Assembly (NCBI GenBank): GCA_011524395.1
Contig: WTKN01000382.1
Span: forward strand, 1-50,849
Length of the DNA: 50,849 nt
Reading direction: 5' to 3'
From: Moorena sp. SS36440bin_2
GTDB lineage: Bacteria; Cyanobacteriota; Cyanobacteriia; Cyanobacteriales; Coleofasciculaceae
Position numbers and translations under genes: made by a program. The notes beneath the pieces are model-generated. The model saw only the letters and a list, made by a program, of their open reading frames with translations, ran no database searches and was not told the origin of the DNA. Every line of letters starts with the position of its first letter. Within the stretch, counting starts at the first letter, position 1. Below are positions 17,902-25,286 of this stretch, in pieces.

Positions 17902-18909
17902 ATGATACCACAAGTCAGTGTAATAATTCCCACTTATAATTGCGATCGCTATATTACCGAAGCAGTGGAAAGTGCCCTGAATCAAGAAGCCTGTTCCTAT
18001 GAGGTAGTAGTAATTGATGATGGTTCAACAGACCAGACCCGCTCAGTGTTGCAACCCTATCGCGGACGCATTCGTTACATTTATCAAGAAAACCAAGGAG
18101 TCTCCCTTGCCCGCAACCATGGCATTAAACTAGCCTTGGGTGAATTTGTCGCATTCCTCGATGCCGATGACTTTTTTCTGCCAGGTAAGTTAGCTGCCCA
18201 GTTAGCAGTATTTGAAGCACAACCCCATCTGGGAATTGTCCATAGTGGTTGGTATCGTGTCGATTCCCAGGGTAAGCCACTGATGACAGTGCGTCCATGG
18301 GAGAAAGTACCAGAATTAAACTTAGAAAGTTGGCTACTGTGGAAGCCAGTCCTGCCTAGTGCAATGATGTTCCGTCGCCATTGGCTAGAGTCCGTTGGCG
18401 GGTTTGACCCCAGGTTTCCACCTGCTGAAGATACAGAAATCTTGCTACGGTTAGCCCTCAAGGGTTGTCCTGCCGCTTGGTTACGTCAGGTAACCGTAGG
18501 CTATCGGCAACATCACCAAAGTGCCATGCACAAAGGATTGCCTCAAGCTCGCTCCCTATCCGCAGCCATTGACAACTTCTTCCAACAGGCTGAATTACCA
18601 CCAGGAATCCGTCTATTAGAAAATCAGGTGCGCTATGGAACCTTAGTCTGGATTAGTTGGTATTTATATACTACAGGACATCCCAGGGAAATGATCAAGT
18701 ATTTACAACAGGCTTGGAGCTATAGTCCTTATTTACCCATGGAGACAGTAGTACATTGGACAGAGAATTTCGCCGAGTTTTCCAGGAATTGGGGCGGCGA
18801 GTTTGATGCTGATGGGTTGGGGAAGTCACCAGAGTGGCAACAGTTGATGCAATGGGTGATGGCTCAGGCTAGAGAAACGGTGTTGGTAGGTGGATCTGGC
18901 TTGTACTAA
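17902..18909 (+). CDS. GT2-family glycosyltransferase
   Basis: The 335-residue protein is a GT-A fold family 2 glycosyltransferase. It opens with VSVIIPTYNCDRYITEAVESALNQ. The nucleotide-binding VVIDDGSTD lies at 36-44, NQGVSLARNHGIKLALGEFVAFLDADD ends in the metal-binding DADD at 87-90, and the PPAEDTEILLRLAL segment near 175-190 supplies the ED-type catalytic Asp. No TM segment is seen. A ribosome site (gggagga) lies before the ATG. It is divergent from the TPR cluster and probably acts in the same polymer pathway; the donor sugar cannot be told from sequence. Confidence 0.93.
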   Translation: MIPQVSVIIPTYNCDRYITEAVESALNQEACSYEVVVIDDGSTDQTRSVLQPYRGRIRYIYQENQGVSLARNHGIKLALGEFVAFLDADDFFLPGKLAAQLAVFEAQPHLGIVHSGWYRVDSQGKPLMTVRPWEKVPELNLESWLLWKPVLPSAMMFRRHWLESVGGFDPRFPPAEDTEILLRLALKGCPAAWLRQVTVGYRQHHQSAMHKGLPQARSLSAAIDNFFQQAELPPGIRLLENQVRYGTLVWISWYLYTTGHPREMIKYLQQAWSYSPYLPMETVVHWTENFAEFSRNWGGEFDADGLGKSPEWQQLMQWVMAQARETVLVGGSGLY

Positions 18910-18915
18910 CTGAAA

Positions 18916-19227
18916 CTATTGCATCAGTTGGTAATCAAGATCAGTGATAATATTTTCTGCAGGAATACCAGCGGAAATCAGAGCCGAGGCCAACCCTTCC
19001 TCAAAGTTATCCTCTTCAATAACAACTTGGCCATTAACCAAGCGAGCGTGAAACAAAATCGAGTTAATCCAGCGTTGCTTATCCCAGCCAGTAGCCAGAA
19101 CTAGGAAGTGACCGGTCTCGGTATCGCAGACTGGATAAAGCCGAATTGCTTGTATACTCGGTTGGGCGCGAGTTTCCTCTTGCAGGATTTGTTTCAGAAT
19201 ATCGGCATAGTTTAGTGCGTGATCCAT
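18916..19227 (-). CDS. xisI: XisI family protein (fdxN element excision controlling factor)
   Basis: This 103-residue protein matches XisI over its whole length: a conserved Y..IL...L (NYADILKQILQ), the strand LVLATGWDKQRWINSILFHARLVNGQVVIEEDNFEEGLASALISAGIPAENII, and the terminal L. XisI was named for control of fdxN element excision in Nostoc/Anabaena, but most cyanobacterial copies are unlinked to that element and have no assigned job. The start codon overlaps the 3' end of xisH by 16 bp, the usual arrangement of the pair. Its partner is broken here, so this copy may be on its way out. Confidence 0.92.
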   Translation of the reverse strand: MDHALNYADILKQILQEETRAQPSIQAIRLYPVCDTETGHFLVLATGWDKQRWINSILFHARLVNGQVVIEEDNFEEGLASALISAGIPAENIITDLDYQLMQ

Positions 19228-19631
19228 TGAACAATAGCCTCTTGCTCGGGTTCATAAACTAATAAGTTAATTTTATTCCTCTCGACGGCTAGCTGAAAAA
19301 TTGTTGTTTGGAAATGCCGAAGATAACTTGTTTGACTGATAGCTAAAAACAACTGTCGTTCTGGCTCTTGTCCCTCCAAAGCCCATTGGTAAAGCTGAAG
19401 CTGTCCCATTGTTTTTTACAGTTCATTAATAACTGAAGAAGACTCGAAGCCTTTAATTTCCACAGCAATTTTATGTCCTTCTTTCTCGGCAGCAAAAAAC
19501 TTTTCTGCTCCTAAATCAGCTTTCAATAGGGTTTGCCCTAACACTAAGATGAACGGGTCATTCGTAATCGTCCACCCGTCTTTTTCGAGAGTGCGGCGCA
19601 GAGAGAAATGCAAATTATCACGTCTAGACAT
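19212..19631 (-). pseudogene. xisH: xisH interrupted by one in-frame stop codon
   Basis: Two reading-frame pieces in the same frame (19416-19631 and 19212-19409) together give a full-length XisH of about 138 codons. They are separated only by a TAA at 19416-19418. Family marks run on both sides: GWTITNDPFILVLG, ADLGAEKFFAAEKEGHKIAVEIKGF (PD-(D/E)XK-like Asp and E-x-K) before the stop, and GQLQLYQWALEGQEPERQLFLAISQTSY...IVQWIT after it. Alignment of the region to the usual DFHTALGQ motif needs no gap, so a single substitution (for example CAA to TAA) would explain it. A sequencing error is the alternative. Confidence 0.85.
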
Positions 19632-19956
19632 TGGTTATGAAAGCTTGGGTGTATCTCTGATTAGCCTGGGGCTGGACTGCTGCCAAACTTATCCCCTGAT
19701 AGACTTTCAGTAATTGTCCCATAGTTGAGCGCAGTTGCAACCCCCTACTCCAGCATATCAGAGAATCAAGTGACTCCGAAAATTGGCGGGCTAGGAAAGC
19801 ACAATCATACCCATAAATCTACCTTGCACGAAGCGTTGTTTTTGGAAAATCCCTCTTTGTATAAATCATAATCTAATTTACCAACGCCTAAAAATACTAT
19901 TGTAATGACCCACTAAATTTAATCTTATCATCCCTCCATTTCACAATTTTGCCATC
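19632..19956. other. intergenic region with no recognised feature
   Basis: No gene, repeat array or RNA could be recognised. A short open minus-strand stretch (about 19628-19720) reads like protein but has no family match that I know and runs into the xisH start, so I do not annotate it. Confidence 0.5.
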
Positions 19957-19986
19957 TTGCCATTATCTGTAAGTGAAATCACTGAA

Positions 19987-20139
19987 ATGCTTATGGGGAT
20001 TACTTTCAAGGGCAAACCGTTAACAAAAGTTATACATAAACATACAGAAATTAAACATGAACGAAAACCTGTTGGCAAACCGATAAGTGCTACGCTGATT
20101 TCAAATCAAAAAACCTCAACTATTATTTATGGTTTATAA
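19987..20139 (+). CDS. hypothetical small basic protein
   Basis: This is a short, Lys/His-rich reading frame (MLMGITFKGKPLTKVIHKHTEI then KHERKPVGKPISATLISNQK), about 50 residues from this ATG; an in-frame TTG lies further upstream. I do not recognise it. The only support is that its stop codon overlaps the ATG of the next reading frame by 11 bp, an arrangement typical of translational coupling. It could be non-coding. Confidence 0.28.
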   Translation: MLMGITFKGKPLTKVIHKHTEIKHERKPVGKPISATLISNQKTSTIIYGL

Positions 20140-20476
20140 AACTATTTATCAACTACCAGGTGATCGCATTTTTAAAACTAAAAATAAACCCAAAAAACTT
20201 TTAGTAATTAACCTTACTTCAAGTTTAGTATTGAGTCTTTCTTTTTTTAGTATTAAATCTTCCCTATTTGGATTATTACCATCATCCTTATTTATCAAAG
20301 ATATAAGTCAGACAACAAAACTTAATAAAAATGATGACTTTATTGTTAAAAATAAAATTTTTGACGCCCACCCAACCAGTATTCCTTGGATTAATGACTC
20401 CTACAACTGTGAAGCAACGGGAAGAGCTTGGGAACACGGAGAGTGTTGGGACTATGAACATTATCGCAACTGGTGA
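20129..20476 (+). CDS. hypothetical protein with one TM segment and a Trp/Cys-rich tail
   Basis: This 115-residue product is unrecognised. A basic N-terminus (RIFKTKNKPKKLLVINL) precedes a hydrophobic stretch at about 28-58 that could be a signal anchor. The C-terminal 25 residues are striking: SYNCEATGRAWEHGECWDYEHYRNW, with two Cys, three Trp and several acidic residues, such as a small disulfide- or metal-bound extracytoplasmic motif might have. The ATG overlaps the stop of the preceding small frame. AT-richness matches the surroundings. Confidence 0.45.
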   Translation: MVYKTIYQLPGDRIFKTKNKPKKLLVINLTSSLVLSLSFFSIKSSLFGLLPSSLFIKDISQTTKLNKNDDFIVKNKIFDAHPTSIPWINDSYNCEATGRAWEHGECWDYEHYRNW

Positions 20477-20509
20477 TAGCGGGATTAATTATTAAAAAAC
20501 TATCGGTAA

Positions 20510-20693
20510 GCATATGCGCGCTCGCGCACGCTGCTTGAGGTGCCGAAGGCCTTTGGCCACGCTACTTGAGGTGCCGTGAGCTAAAAGCTCACGCGTGCGC
20601 GTTCAGCCGTCAGCTGAATGCTTACGTTCCCTACTCCCTACTCCCTACTCCCTACTCCCTGTTCCCAGATCCGCTGTTCCCTACTCCCTTAAA
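20510..20693. repeat. dispersed GC-rich repeat module plus heptamer array
   Basis: The GC-rich module (gcgcgctcgcgcacgctgc, ttgaggtgc, ggccacgctacttgaggtgc, gtgagctaaaagctcac, gcgtgcgcg) recurs in part at 13548-13610 and 24120-24180. It is followed by a ctcccta/ctccctg heptamer array at 20626-20693. The perfect palindrome gtgagct-aaa-agctcac could form a small hairpin. Confidence 0.85.
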
Positions 20694-21748
20694 AACGCTA
20701 TATCTTGATCATGATAGTTTCCCCATTTCTCTATTATTTCCTGGGCAAGATGACTAGGGAATGAATGGTAACCGGGTTCCAATTCCTTCGATAAAATTAA
20801 GTCAATCGCTATGTTATGGGCATAGAACACTGGGTCGAGAGTCTGAACTGGAGTAGGTTCAGCTAAGGAAAAATTAATCGGCGCTTTTCTGAAAAGCACG
20901 TCTGCCTCTGAGAAGTTATCACCAAATTCATCTTCTGCGCCAATGTTGGCAAGATACTTACCACTAAAATCTTCCTTGTCTAAGTCATACTCCTTAGAAA
21001 GTACTCCATTAACTCCCGTACAGGTTACAACACAAAAAGCCTCCTTGAGTGCTGGCCTAATGCCATCCAGGTCTTCAGCTTGTAACCCTTTGATTCCTCT
21101 AGCTTTCAGCTGTTCCAAAATCTTAGGATTTTTCTCGACGACCACCAGCTCCTTGCTTAAGCCTAATAATTCATTAACGAGTCCTTTTCCAACTTTTCCA
21201 CAACCAAAGATTACCAAATTTTTATCCACTAATGATTCGTTAGTTAACTGGTGGAAGGCTTTGACAAATGCTTGACTAGTGCCATAGAAAGTTTCGATAG
21301 TTTTTAGGGAACTGTCATCCACAGAAATTAAGGGATAGGGAATATCTAAGGATTGATAGATATCGTTATCGAGTTTAGTTAGCTCTACCACTCCTTCGCG
21401 AGGGTTGAGTAGTGTGGGTAACTCTCCATAAAGATCTAAACAAATATCATAGTTATCCTCAAAATTACCTTCAAGATTAACCTCAACATTAGCACTGAGT
21501 AAAATTTCCACTGCTTCTGGGTTAGGCTGGATAAAATTAGGGCAAGAAACGGTAAGCTCAGCACCAGCCAACAGCAACGGTTCAACTTTAAATACAGTTT
21601 CTATGGTTAAGGGGATATGATGTAATAGTCTTAATCCTTGATAAGGCTGACGCGAACGCATCTGTTGTCTCAGCTCAGCCATAAATGGCATAGCTTCAGA
21701 GCGGGGATGTTTTTGGCGTGCTTGTTCAAATACCTGAAAATCGATCAT
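20681..21748 (-). CDS. S-adenosylhomocysteine hydrolase-like NAD-binding protein (short, divergent)
   Basis: The 355-residue protein is related to adenosylhomocysteinase but about 75-100 residues shorter. It keeps an N-terminal half ordered as in SAHH: GLRLLHHIPLTIETVFKVEPLLLAGAELTVS, an AVEILLSANVEV strand, and NYDICLDLYGEL where SAHH has its DDGGDL. A Rossmann NAD site, NLVIFGCGKVGKGL (G182, G184, G187), follows. VDDSSLKTIETFYGTSQ replaces the VNDSVTKSKFDNLYGCRES region. The C-terminal Lys/Tyr NAD-capping tail of true SAHH is absent. It may be an SAHH paralogue with a changed substrate, or inactive. It is a single gene, flanked by repeats. Confidence 0.75.
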   Translation of the reverse strand: MIDFQVFEQARQKHPRSEAMPFMAELRQQMRSRQPYQGLRLLHHIPLTIETVFKVEPLLLAGAELTVSCPNFIQPNPEAVEILLSANVEVNLEGNFEDNYDICLDLYGELPTLLNPREGVVELTKLDNDIYQSLDIPYPLISVDDSSLKTIETFYGTSQAFVKAFHQLTNESLVDKNLVIFGCGKVGKGLVNELLGLSKELVVVEKNPKILEQLKARGIKGLQAEDLDGIRPALKEAFCVVTCTGVNGVLSKEYDLDKEDFSGKYLANIGAEDEFGDNFSEADVLFRKAPINFSLAEPTPVQTLDPVFYAHNIAIDLILSKELEPGYHSFPSHLAQEIIEKWGNYHDQDIAFLRE

Positions 21749-22119
21749 CTTATCTCAACTTCGGTTAATCATTTATATAGTAGTTCTCAATGAGGTGATG
21801 GACAAAATCCAGGATTTTAAGGAATAGGGAAGATAGCAAAAATTTTGTGTACCTCATGAACCTGATAAACGTTATAGCAGTTTTTAAGTGAGAGGTCAAG
21901 TACCCTGCCCTGCCTGCTAATCCCCTCTCTCCCGCGCCTTAATCGTTACAGTAAATTTTTCAGATGAAAGCTTTATCCAGCTATTATTTCAGCCTTTGCA
22001 TGGAACTTCGTTTTAGCTTGAGGACTACCTTTACCCGAATCAGACAGTTGCAATATTATCCCATCAAAGGTAAACTTCTTAGAGTTAACCAGCTGTAAGA
22101 TTAAAACAGTATAAAATCT
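21749..22119. other. intergenic region with a palindromic dispersed element
   Basis: No gene was seen. Positions 21791-21855 are one copy of a dispersed element that starts tgaggt and ends tgtacctca; a ttatagcagtttt tail follows. The remaining 200 bp before the TerB-like gene show no recognisable feature. Confidence 0.5.
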
Positions 22120-22602
22120 ATGACTGACGATATGCAAACTGTTTCATCTTTTGCTAAAGATGAGTACGGAATTAGCGGAGCCTCACTCCAAGCTATAGTC
22201 AACTTTGGTTACGCTTTGTTAGCTATTGCCGGAGGTGATGGAGAGGTTTCTGACGCAGAAATGCAGTGGTTAATCAATCACCAAACTAAATTTGGTGCCC
22301 CTGAAGAGGTTCTAACACTCTACAAGTCTTTTGATTACAAAAATGCTAACCTAAAAGAGCTGTTGCCCGATATAAAAGTTGATGTTGACACTTGGTCAGC
22401 AGTAAACAGCTTGATATATCATGCCATTTACATGTCATCAGCTGATGGGGTTTATTCTGACGCAGAGAGAGCCAAAGTAAAAGAAGCAGCAAAAATCATC
22501 GGAGTTGCTGATGATATTGTTTTAACTCTAGAAAGTTTAGTAGAGATGGAACGATCCGTTTTTAAGATGCGTAAGGCATTGTTTCACGTAAACACATTTT
22601 GA
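22120..22602 (+). CDS. TerB-like (tellurite resistance B) domain protein
   Basis: The 160-residue all-helical protein carries two TerB acidic helix-turn-helix-like repeats: AIAGGDGEVSDAEMQWLINH near 37-56 and MSSADGVYSDAERAKVKEAA near 110-130. TerB-family proteins are acidic, metal-binding and linked to stress response and phage or colicin resistance in the Ter system. No other ter gene is nearby. The right end of a TnpB element begins at its stop codon, so the last residues or the stop may be supplied by the element. Confidence 0.85.
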   Translation: MTDDMQTVSSFAKDEYGISGASLQAIVNFGYALLAIAGGDGEVSDAEMQWLINHQTKFGAPEEVLTLYKSFDYKNANLKELLPDIKVDVDTWSAVNSLIYHAIYMSSADGVYSDAERAKVKEAAKIIGVADDIVLTLESLVEMERSVFKMRKALFHVNTF

Positions 22603-22613
22603 CACTCCCCGGT

Positions 22614-23825
22614 CTAAAGACGCGGGGATTCTTCACTCAACGACCCAGCTTGCTGATCCTGACCGGAATCAAGAACAGTAGAGGCCAAATCTCCTGAAGC
22701 GTTCGGATTAATAATCCAAGTTCCGACGTGCCCCGTCGTACTTATGGCTCTATTACGGATGTTGATGGCGGCATTGTGGTCTCTATCTAGCTGGCAACCA
22801 CACTTACACGTGTGAGTCCTAGTCGATAGAGACTTTTTGACAACTTCGCCACAATCAGAGCAGTTTTGACTGGTATAGGCAGGATTTACTGCAACAGTTA
22901 TCCTGCCAAACTTGGTTCCAAAATGCTCTAACCATTTCCTGAATTGGTACCAACCAGCGTCATTAATAGACTTAGCTAGGCAGTGATTTTTTGCTAAATT
23001 CTTAACTCTTAAATCTTCGTAAGCAACCAAATCGTTAGATTGGATTACGCAACGTGCCAGTCCTTTGGCATGTTCTTCACGTTGCCTACTTATTTTAAGG
23101 TGTTGTCTACCTAGTCTATTAACCGCTTTTCTGCGATTGGATGAGCCTTTCTTTTTTCGGGAAACCCGACGTTGATAAAACTTTAATCTCTTTTCCCCGA
23201 TTCTATAGAATCGGGGGTTAGGTTCAGATCGACCGTTAGAATCTGTATAGAATTCCTTAAGTCCTACGTCTAGTCCTATTATTTCGCCAGTATGGGGTAG
23301 TTCTTCTTTTACGTTAACTGCAACGCAAAATTGAACATAGTACCCATCAGCACGTTTGACTATCCGAACCCGATTAATTTGCTTCTTGTCGAAACGCCAT
23401 AAGTCCCAGGTGCCCTTGAGCTTAAGTTTTCCAATCCCTTTCTTGTCCGTGAACGTTATCGATTTTTTGTCAAGGGATAGCTTCCACCCTGACTTCTTGT
23501 ATTCGACAGAACGAGCACGTTTCTGGAACTTTGGGAAACCCTTCTTGCCTGGAATTTTCTTCTTGCAATTATCGTAGAAGTGAACAATCGATGACCATGC
23601 CCTCTCGGACGCAGCCTGACGGGCGGTAGAGTTTAATTCATTAGCAAAGGAGAACTCTTTAGCCAGGATTTTAGAATACCTGCTAAGGTCACTTTTTCCT
23701 GTGCCTTTATTGTCTAACCACAAACGAATACAGCTATTTCGGATAAACTTAACCGTCCGAATGGCTTCGTCTATAGCTGAATATTGGTACTCTTTGCCTT
23801 TCGCTTTAAACTCTAATATAATCAC
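22614..23825 (-). CDS. tnpB: TnpB, RNA-guided nuclease-like protein
   Basis: The full-length 403-residue TnpB has all its catalytic parts. The RuvC-like Asp is in IIGLDVGL (D186), the Glu in LVAYEDLRVKN (E270), and the last Asp in QLDRDHNAAINI (D347/D349). A Cys4 zinc ribbon lies at C322, C325, C340 and C342. TnpB is known to be guided by an omega-RNA made from the 3' end of its own element, so the right-end hairpin here may be part of such an RNA. The start is GTG at 23825, which gives the usual N-terminus. No frameshift or stop is seen, so the protein may be active. Confidence 0.93.
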   Translation of the reverse strand: MIILEFKAKGKEYQYSAIDEAIRTVKFIRNSCIRLWLDNKGTGKSDLSRYSKILAKEFSFANELNSTARQAASERAWSSIVHFYDNCKKKIPGKKGFPKFQKRARSVEYKKSGWKLSLDKKSITFTDKKGIGKLKLKGTWDLWRFDKKQINRVRIVKRADGYYVQFCVAVNVKEELPHTGEIIGLDVGLKEFYTDSNGRSEPNPRFYRIGEKRLKFYQRRVSRKKKGSSNRRKAVNRLGRQHLKISRQREEHAKGLARCVIQSNDLVAYEDLRVKNLAKNHCLAKSINDAGWYQFRKWLEHFGTKFGRITVAVNPAYTSQNCSDCGEVVKKSLSTRTHTCKCGCQLDRDHNAAINIRNRAISTTGHVGTWIINPNASGDLASTVLDSGQDQQAGSLSEESPRL

Positions 23826-23843
23826 CGAATATCGACCTAATTT

Positions 23844-23883
23844 TATATATATTTATACTAACATTAATGTATAAATATGTCAA
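23844..23883 (-). promoter_or_regulatory. candidate tnpB promoter
   Basis: On the minus strand a perfect -35 hexamer TTGACA (23878-23883) is followed after about 17 bp by a weak TAGTAT -10 match, with a tataaat run close by. It lies about 20-60 bp upstream of the tnpB GTG start. Confidence 0.45.
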
Positions 23884-23954
23884 GCACCATTCAATACTTT
23901 TCTCACGGCGACTAAAGTCGCTATGAGCTTTCATCCCGGAGACGAAACCTGATT

Positions 23955-24062
23955 AATAGGGCAGCCTTAATCATAAAGTTTTAAACCTTTTATGCATAGC
24001 CGACCAACCATAAAGGCTGCCCTATTCTTGCGGTAACTTCTAACCCGGTTTGAAAACACGGG
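23955..24062. repeat. hairpin block: 14-bp inverted repeat and a second IS605-like end hairpin
   Basis: A perfect 14-bp inverted repeat (aatagggcagcctt at 23955-23968, complement at 24013-24026) encloses 44 bases. Just beyond it, 24044-24062 folds as cccg-gttt-ga-aaac-a-cggg. This is the same build as the tnpB right-end hairpin, including the bulge position. It could be a solo end left by another IS605-type element. Confidence 0.5.
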
Positions 24063-24114
24063 GCTTTCAGCTTTGGGAGTGCCGTAAACGACGGTATCAA
24101 AATACTACGGTAGG

Positions 24115-24235
24115 TAAGCATATGCGCGCTCGCGCACGCTGCTTGAGGTGCCGTCAGCCTTCAGCCTTGGCCACACTACGCGAATGGCTGATAGCTGATA
24201 GCTGATAGCTGAATACTTACGGTGTAGCTATTTGA
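24115..24235. repeat. dispersed GC-rich repeat and tgatagc heptamers
   Basis: The segment gtaagcatatgcgcgctcgc, then gcacgctgcttgaggtgccg, repeats the module at 20510-20545. It ends in a short tgatagc heptamer array (about 24196-24223) and gaatacttac, which is nearly the complement of the opening gtaagcatat. The unit therefore has inverted ends. Confidence 0.8.
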
Positions 24236-24264
24236 TAACTGCTATAAGAGCAAGAAGAATTAAG

Positions 24265-24509
24265 CTCACGGGGTGACAACAAAGCTCAAACCTAGATAGG
24301 TGTTGGGTATTAGGTTAATGGTTTTAGGTATTGGGTAAAATGAGCGCGACTCATGTTGTTGTATTTACCAGCAGTTGAAGCAATTTTCACGCATACTTCG
24401 TCAATGATAGTTTTAATCAATCCATACCCGCACGGACATTGTTCACGCTTCACCTAACCCCTAAAACCTAACACCTGTATGACTTTCAATTGCCTTCTCA
24501 CCCCGTGAA
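24265..24509. mobile_element. MITE with IS4-like ends and 9-bp target duplication
   Basis: This 245-bp non-coding element starts ctcacggggtgacaac and ends in the near complement tcaccccgtgaa. Its ends match those of the IS4-like element at 8818-10137 (ctcaaggggtgacaag) at most positions. The 9-bp repeat agaattaag flanks it on both sides (24256-24264 and 24510-24518), the same duplication length as the IS4-like element. The two arms are imperfect inverted copies (taggtgttgggtattaggtt against its near complement), so it can fold into a long hairpin. It was probably mobilised by an IS4-type transposase. Confidence 0.82.
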
Positions 24510-24611
24510 AGAATTAAGCGATCGCAAAACAAGACTCTATTCTAAAATCTGGTATAGCAGTCGCCAGGGCAGGCGCGGACATGACAAAAGTCTCAAATCT
24601 AAGTAAGCGCA

Positions 24612-24725
24612 AGAGTTTGACTTCTGACTTCTGACTTCTGACTTCTGAGTTCTGCTATAGCATCCCTTTACAAATCGAATCTATTCCTATCTCCCCATCT
24701 CCCCATCTCCCCATCTCTCCACACT
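24612..24725. repeat. short tandem repeats between MITE and small ORF
   Basis: About four copies of the heptamer tgacttc lie at 24617-24652, and about four copies of the octamer ccccatct at 24692-24722. Nothing else is recognisable between the MITE and the small ORF at 24781. Confidence 0.8.
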
Positions 24726-24780
24726 TCTCACACTTCCCCTTCTTTTTGAAAAATATTTTAGAAATATCAGATACAACCGA

Positions 24781-24999
24781 TTAGCGGTAGCGAAGTTGTT
24801 GACCCTTGATGACTAAACCCATTCTCATCGCGTTTCCAATTGGAGTGAATCGTTTTTGTTTCGTCATAGTTTGGGGATGATGACGCACGGTAGATAAACT
24901 AAGGCTAAGCAGAGTCACAACAATTAGTGTAGCGCTTAAATTACGAGTAAAGGTTAAGTCAAACATTATCTGTGGATTTCCAACTGTCTCTACTTTCAC
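24781..24999 (-). CDS. hypothetical small protein with one hydrophobic segment
   Basis: This 72-residue frame starts at GTG. A hydrophobic stretch (LSATLIVVTLLSLSLS, about residues 21-36) could be a membrane or signal segment. The tail is basic (KQKRFTPIGNAMRMG). An internal ATG at about residue 12 (MFDLTFTRNLSATL) is an alternative start. I do not recognise it, and no ribosome site is clear. Coding is possible but unproven. Confidence 0.35.
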   Translation of the reverse strand: MKVETVGNPQIMFDLTFTRNLSATLIVVTLLSLSLSTVRHHPQTMTKQKRFTPIGNAMRMGLVIKGQQLRYR

Positions 25000-25286
25000 A
25001 GTAGAAATCTCTTTTGATTAGTTCCTCCAGTAATATGCAACTACCTTAATTGACTCTCTGGTGGAATGGTGAATCCCACCAATTCATTGGGTTTAGGAGT
25101 GTGCTTGACCTAGACAATCTGCCCACTGGCACCATGAAATAAAAATGAAATATCCTTTTGGAGGATCCCACATTCAGGACTTGAGCGTAAGTGCTAACAT
25201 TTTTGAAGATTCGGTGAATCTATCCCGTAAGAATTGGTCTGATTGTTAGGCTATAGCAGTATTTTGACTAATTTTGGGAAGGTCTT

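Larger units (their letters stand above)
22600..23930 (-). mobile_element. IS200/IS605-type (IS1341 group) element carrying only tnpB
   Basis: The element has an intact tnpB and no tnpA. The right end carries a stem-loop at 22607-22627 (ccccg-gtct / agac-g-cgggg, nine paired bases with one bulged G) that overlaps the tnpB stop codon. The left side has a small hairpin gcgac-taaa-gtcgc at 23908-23921 upstream of a tnpB promoter. IS605-type elements make no target duplication, so the ends are approximate. The right end abuts the TerB-like gene. Confidence 0.75.

Noticed and set aside
25060-25100. Possible hairpin around tggtgg...ccacca upstream of the cyclase gene as a riboswitch
   Set aside because: Only a six-base stem with no conserved riboswitch core that I recognise.
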